64,000 bases of DNA, taken from contig OZ176052.1 in assembly GCA_964247055.1 (NCBI GenBank), positions 3,162,001 through 3,226,000 of the forward strand. Reading direction: 5' to 3'. Positions 62,079-64,000 of the stretch are shown piece after piece. Positions within the stretch are counted from its first letter, which is position 1; the number at the start of each line of letters is the position of its first letter. The notes under the pieces were generated by a model. The model saw nothing but the letters and a program-made list of their open reading frames with translations. It had not been told where the DNA came from and ran no database searches. The position numbers were made by a program, and so were the translations under genes. This stretch comes from Paragordius varius (lineage: Eukaryota > Nematomorpha).

Positions 62079-64000
62079 CTAAACATGATTTATTAATTTG
62101 GATTCCAAGAAATTTATATAATCCTTGATTGCAATATCATAATCTAAATTTGTTGAAATGGCAAACTCACAACAATCATTTTGTTGCTTTATAGAAACAT
62201 GTATGGCAGCACGCTGTAAGGGGCTTATGTTAGAATAATTGAGCTAATAAAAAAATATAAGCAAAAATTATTAGATTGTACGATGATGTTTATACAAGAT
62301 AATTAAATATTGTCTGTAAATATTTTACAGTCCATCATGAATGTTTTTAAATAATAATGGGTAAAAAATAAATTTGGCTAAAATATCATGACATTTTAAT
62401 ATTTAAAGCAGTAGTGGACCACATAAAATTTGCAAGCCAGGTCTAAGATCGTTTATTGTTAAAAAATCGCTAAACAATAACTATTATTACGAATATATTT
62501 TCAAACCAAAAATGATTTTTGATTAATTATTTGCAACCAGCGTAAAATTATTAAGGGTGAGTTTATGGTTAAAACGAGATAATAATAATAATACAATAAT
62601 AAGCTATAGGCATTATCATATTGTTAATTTCAGATTCAATAATTTATGTTAGCAATATACATATACTTTTAAACTAGACTCACTCAAAAATTTATGACAA
62701 AAAATATAATTTTATAAAATCAAATAAATTAGAAATCCACATTTGGAATATATAAGGCGATTTTTGCACAAAATATAAGATTTTGATTCGATGAATAAAT
62801 TTAACCATGACCTATTTTACATATTTACGTTTAATTCAATAAATATGGATATACGTCAAAATATTAAGTAAAATACCCAATCTATAAGTATGGAATATAG
62901 GGCATTAGGGTTTTCGGACAGATATCTTTGTTTCATAATTTGAATTATTATATAAACAGGGATTTGACAAGAATATTCTAATTCATATATTAATAAAATT
63001 TTATTAAATGGGTTGTTTTTAATATAAAAATGTAATTATACCCAAAAATTGAAACGTTTTTGTCTTTAATGTTTCGACCACATTTTGGACAAGATTTGAG
63101 ATATTTGGGTCAGCATTCAACGATTCAATAAATATTGTAAACCAAAATGGAGATACTGTTTGTAAACCTAAATAAATAAAAAATCAAAAAAATTTTATTT
63201 CAAAAATTAGTTAAGTATAATATACCAAGCAAGTTTCTTTTATCAAGAAGATATATATCGATATCTTTGCATATAATTTGGAAAATAAGTTTATAATATT
63301 CAAACGACGTGTTATCCACAATTTCAGTGGTAATATTTTCACTATTAGTGGTTTGAATTGGTTGTAACAAAATGGATTGTAAAAATTGACAATATTTTTT
63401 CAATGTTGTTCGGTTTAAAACATTTTGAGAGTATGTATAAGTGTGATAGAAAAGGCGAGATAAATAGTGTATGTAACACATTGGGGCATTGCTAAATCTA
63501 ATATCATTATTTTTTATATAATACATGAAATCTAAAAATATATTCTTACAATATTTAACATGCTTTTTGTAAAAAATCAATGTCGGCCATTAAAAACAAA
63601 TCATTTTTTCAACATTATAACAGTATTTTTACTTTTATTGATGACTAAAGTAATTATAGCAAAATATTTTAAAACATACTCCGATATTTCGGATTGCATA
63701 TACTTTGCGGAGGATAATTGCATTTCAAAATCCTAAAATATAATTTTTAAATACTTTCGAAGAAACTTTTTCTACATCTCCAGAGATGGTATTTGGAAGT
63801 ACCAAGTCAACTTCAGCCAAAACAAAAAATGCCTAAATAAAATTATCAAAACACATAAAATGTATACCATAAAAACAAAATATAACATACGAAATTTAAC
63901 AAAATACTACCATCGATAAGCATAAATCGCTATGTTTCCCTTGACTTTTAGTTATGCTAACACATAGGTGCCTTGCAAAATTGATTAACCAACCATATTT
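62079..64000 (-). CDS. multi-exon gene of unknown function (5' end beyond window)
   Basis: Exons 64000-63911, 63832-63755, 63732-63633, 63531-63226 and 63167-63042 join in phase with GT-AG ends. They read KYGWLINFARHLCVSI...LCLSM-AFFVLAEVDLVLPN...SSK-DFEMQLSSAKYMQSE...NLLG-LQTVSPFWFTIFIESL. Two more open stretches with splice sites, 62977-62877 (VYIIIQIMKQRYLSEN) and 62243-62079 (ISPLQRAAIHVSIKQQ, ending in TAG), join each other in phase. The join from 63042 to 62977 is one base off, so an exon or site is missing there. The protein looks like a stack of amphipathic helices (HEAT/armadillo-like), without a motif I can name. The intron 63754-63733 is 22 nt. Confidence 0.5.
63733..63754 (-). other. 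22-nt intron in the right-edge gene
   Basis: Minus strand GTATTTAAAA...ATTTTAG between AAA and GAT codons. Unspliced, an in-frame stop follows in the next exon; spliced, VSSK-DFEMQL stays open. Confidence 0.6.

Overview
The window is eukaryotic, animal nuclear DNA. It is very A+T-rich (about three quarters by eye), the genes have spliceosomal introns, and the recognisable proteins are animal families: a prohormone-4 (IDLSRF-like) precursor, ANKRD49, TIM50, mitochondrial IF-2, mitochondrial TFB2 and a TMEM121-like pair. Prohormone-4 points to a protostome, perhaps an arthropod or its kin. Introns of only 22-30 nt at the 5' ends of several genes are unusual for arthropods and recall flatworms or dicyemids. 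I cannot name the species. Almost every gene had to be assembled from short exons by matching splice phase, and I give the exon coordinates.

Layout. 1-91: 3' end of a Pro/Gln-rich protein (+). 696-10482 (-): prohormone-4 gene of four exons; its introns hold a 1.2-kb foldback DNA element, a complete-ended hAT element with 8-bp target duplication, an older hAT relic, a small MITE and a LINE scrap. 10.5-18.9 kb: gene-poor, with one candidate small secreted protein (15605-15928, -) and a hAT MITE. 18973-26897 (-): TFB2M of eight exons with a broken RTE-like LINE in intron 4. It is head-to-head, 43 bp apart, with ANKRD49 (26941-29082, +). 29337-49104 (-): mitochondrial IF-2 of 14 exons. Its 12.7-kb intron 3 contains, on the opposite strand, a complete three-exon gene (37366-45733, +) for a 2143-residue Asn-rich secreted protein. 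46.1-47.1 and 61.2-62.0 kb: two copies of one unidentified repeat. 52930-56367 (-): TIM50 of eight exons, 63 bp head-to-head with a TMEM121-like gene (56431-57363, +). A tandem paralogue of that gene lies at 59598-60545. 52.1 and 59.0 kb: repeats carrying a hammerhead-ribozyme-like motif. 62079-64000 (-): multi-exon gene of unknown function running off the right edge.

Three of the genes serve the mitochondrion: TFB2M (transcription), IF-2mt (translation initiation) and TIM50 (protein import). Two of the three share a tiny divergent promoter with a neighbour. The most noteworthy signals are the cluster of 22-30-nt introns, the large nested antisense gene, and the ribozyme-bearing repeats.
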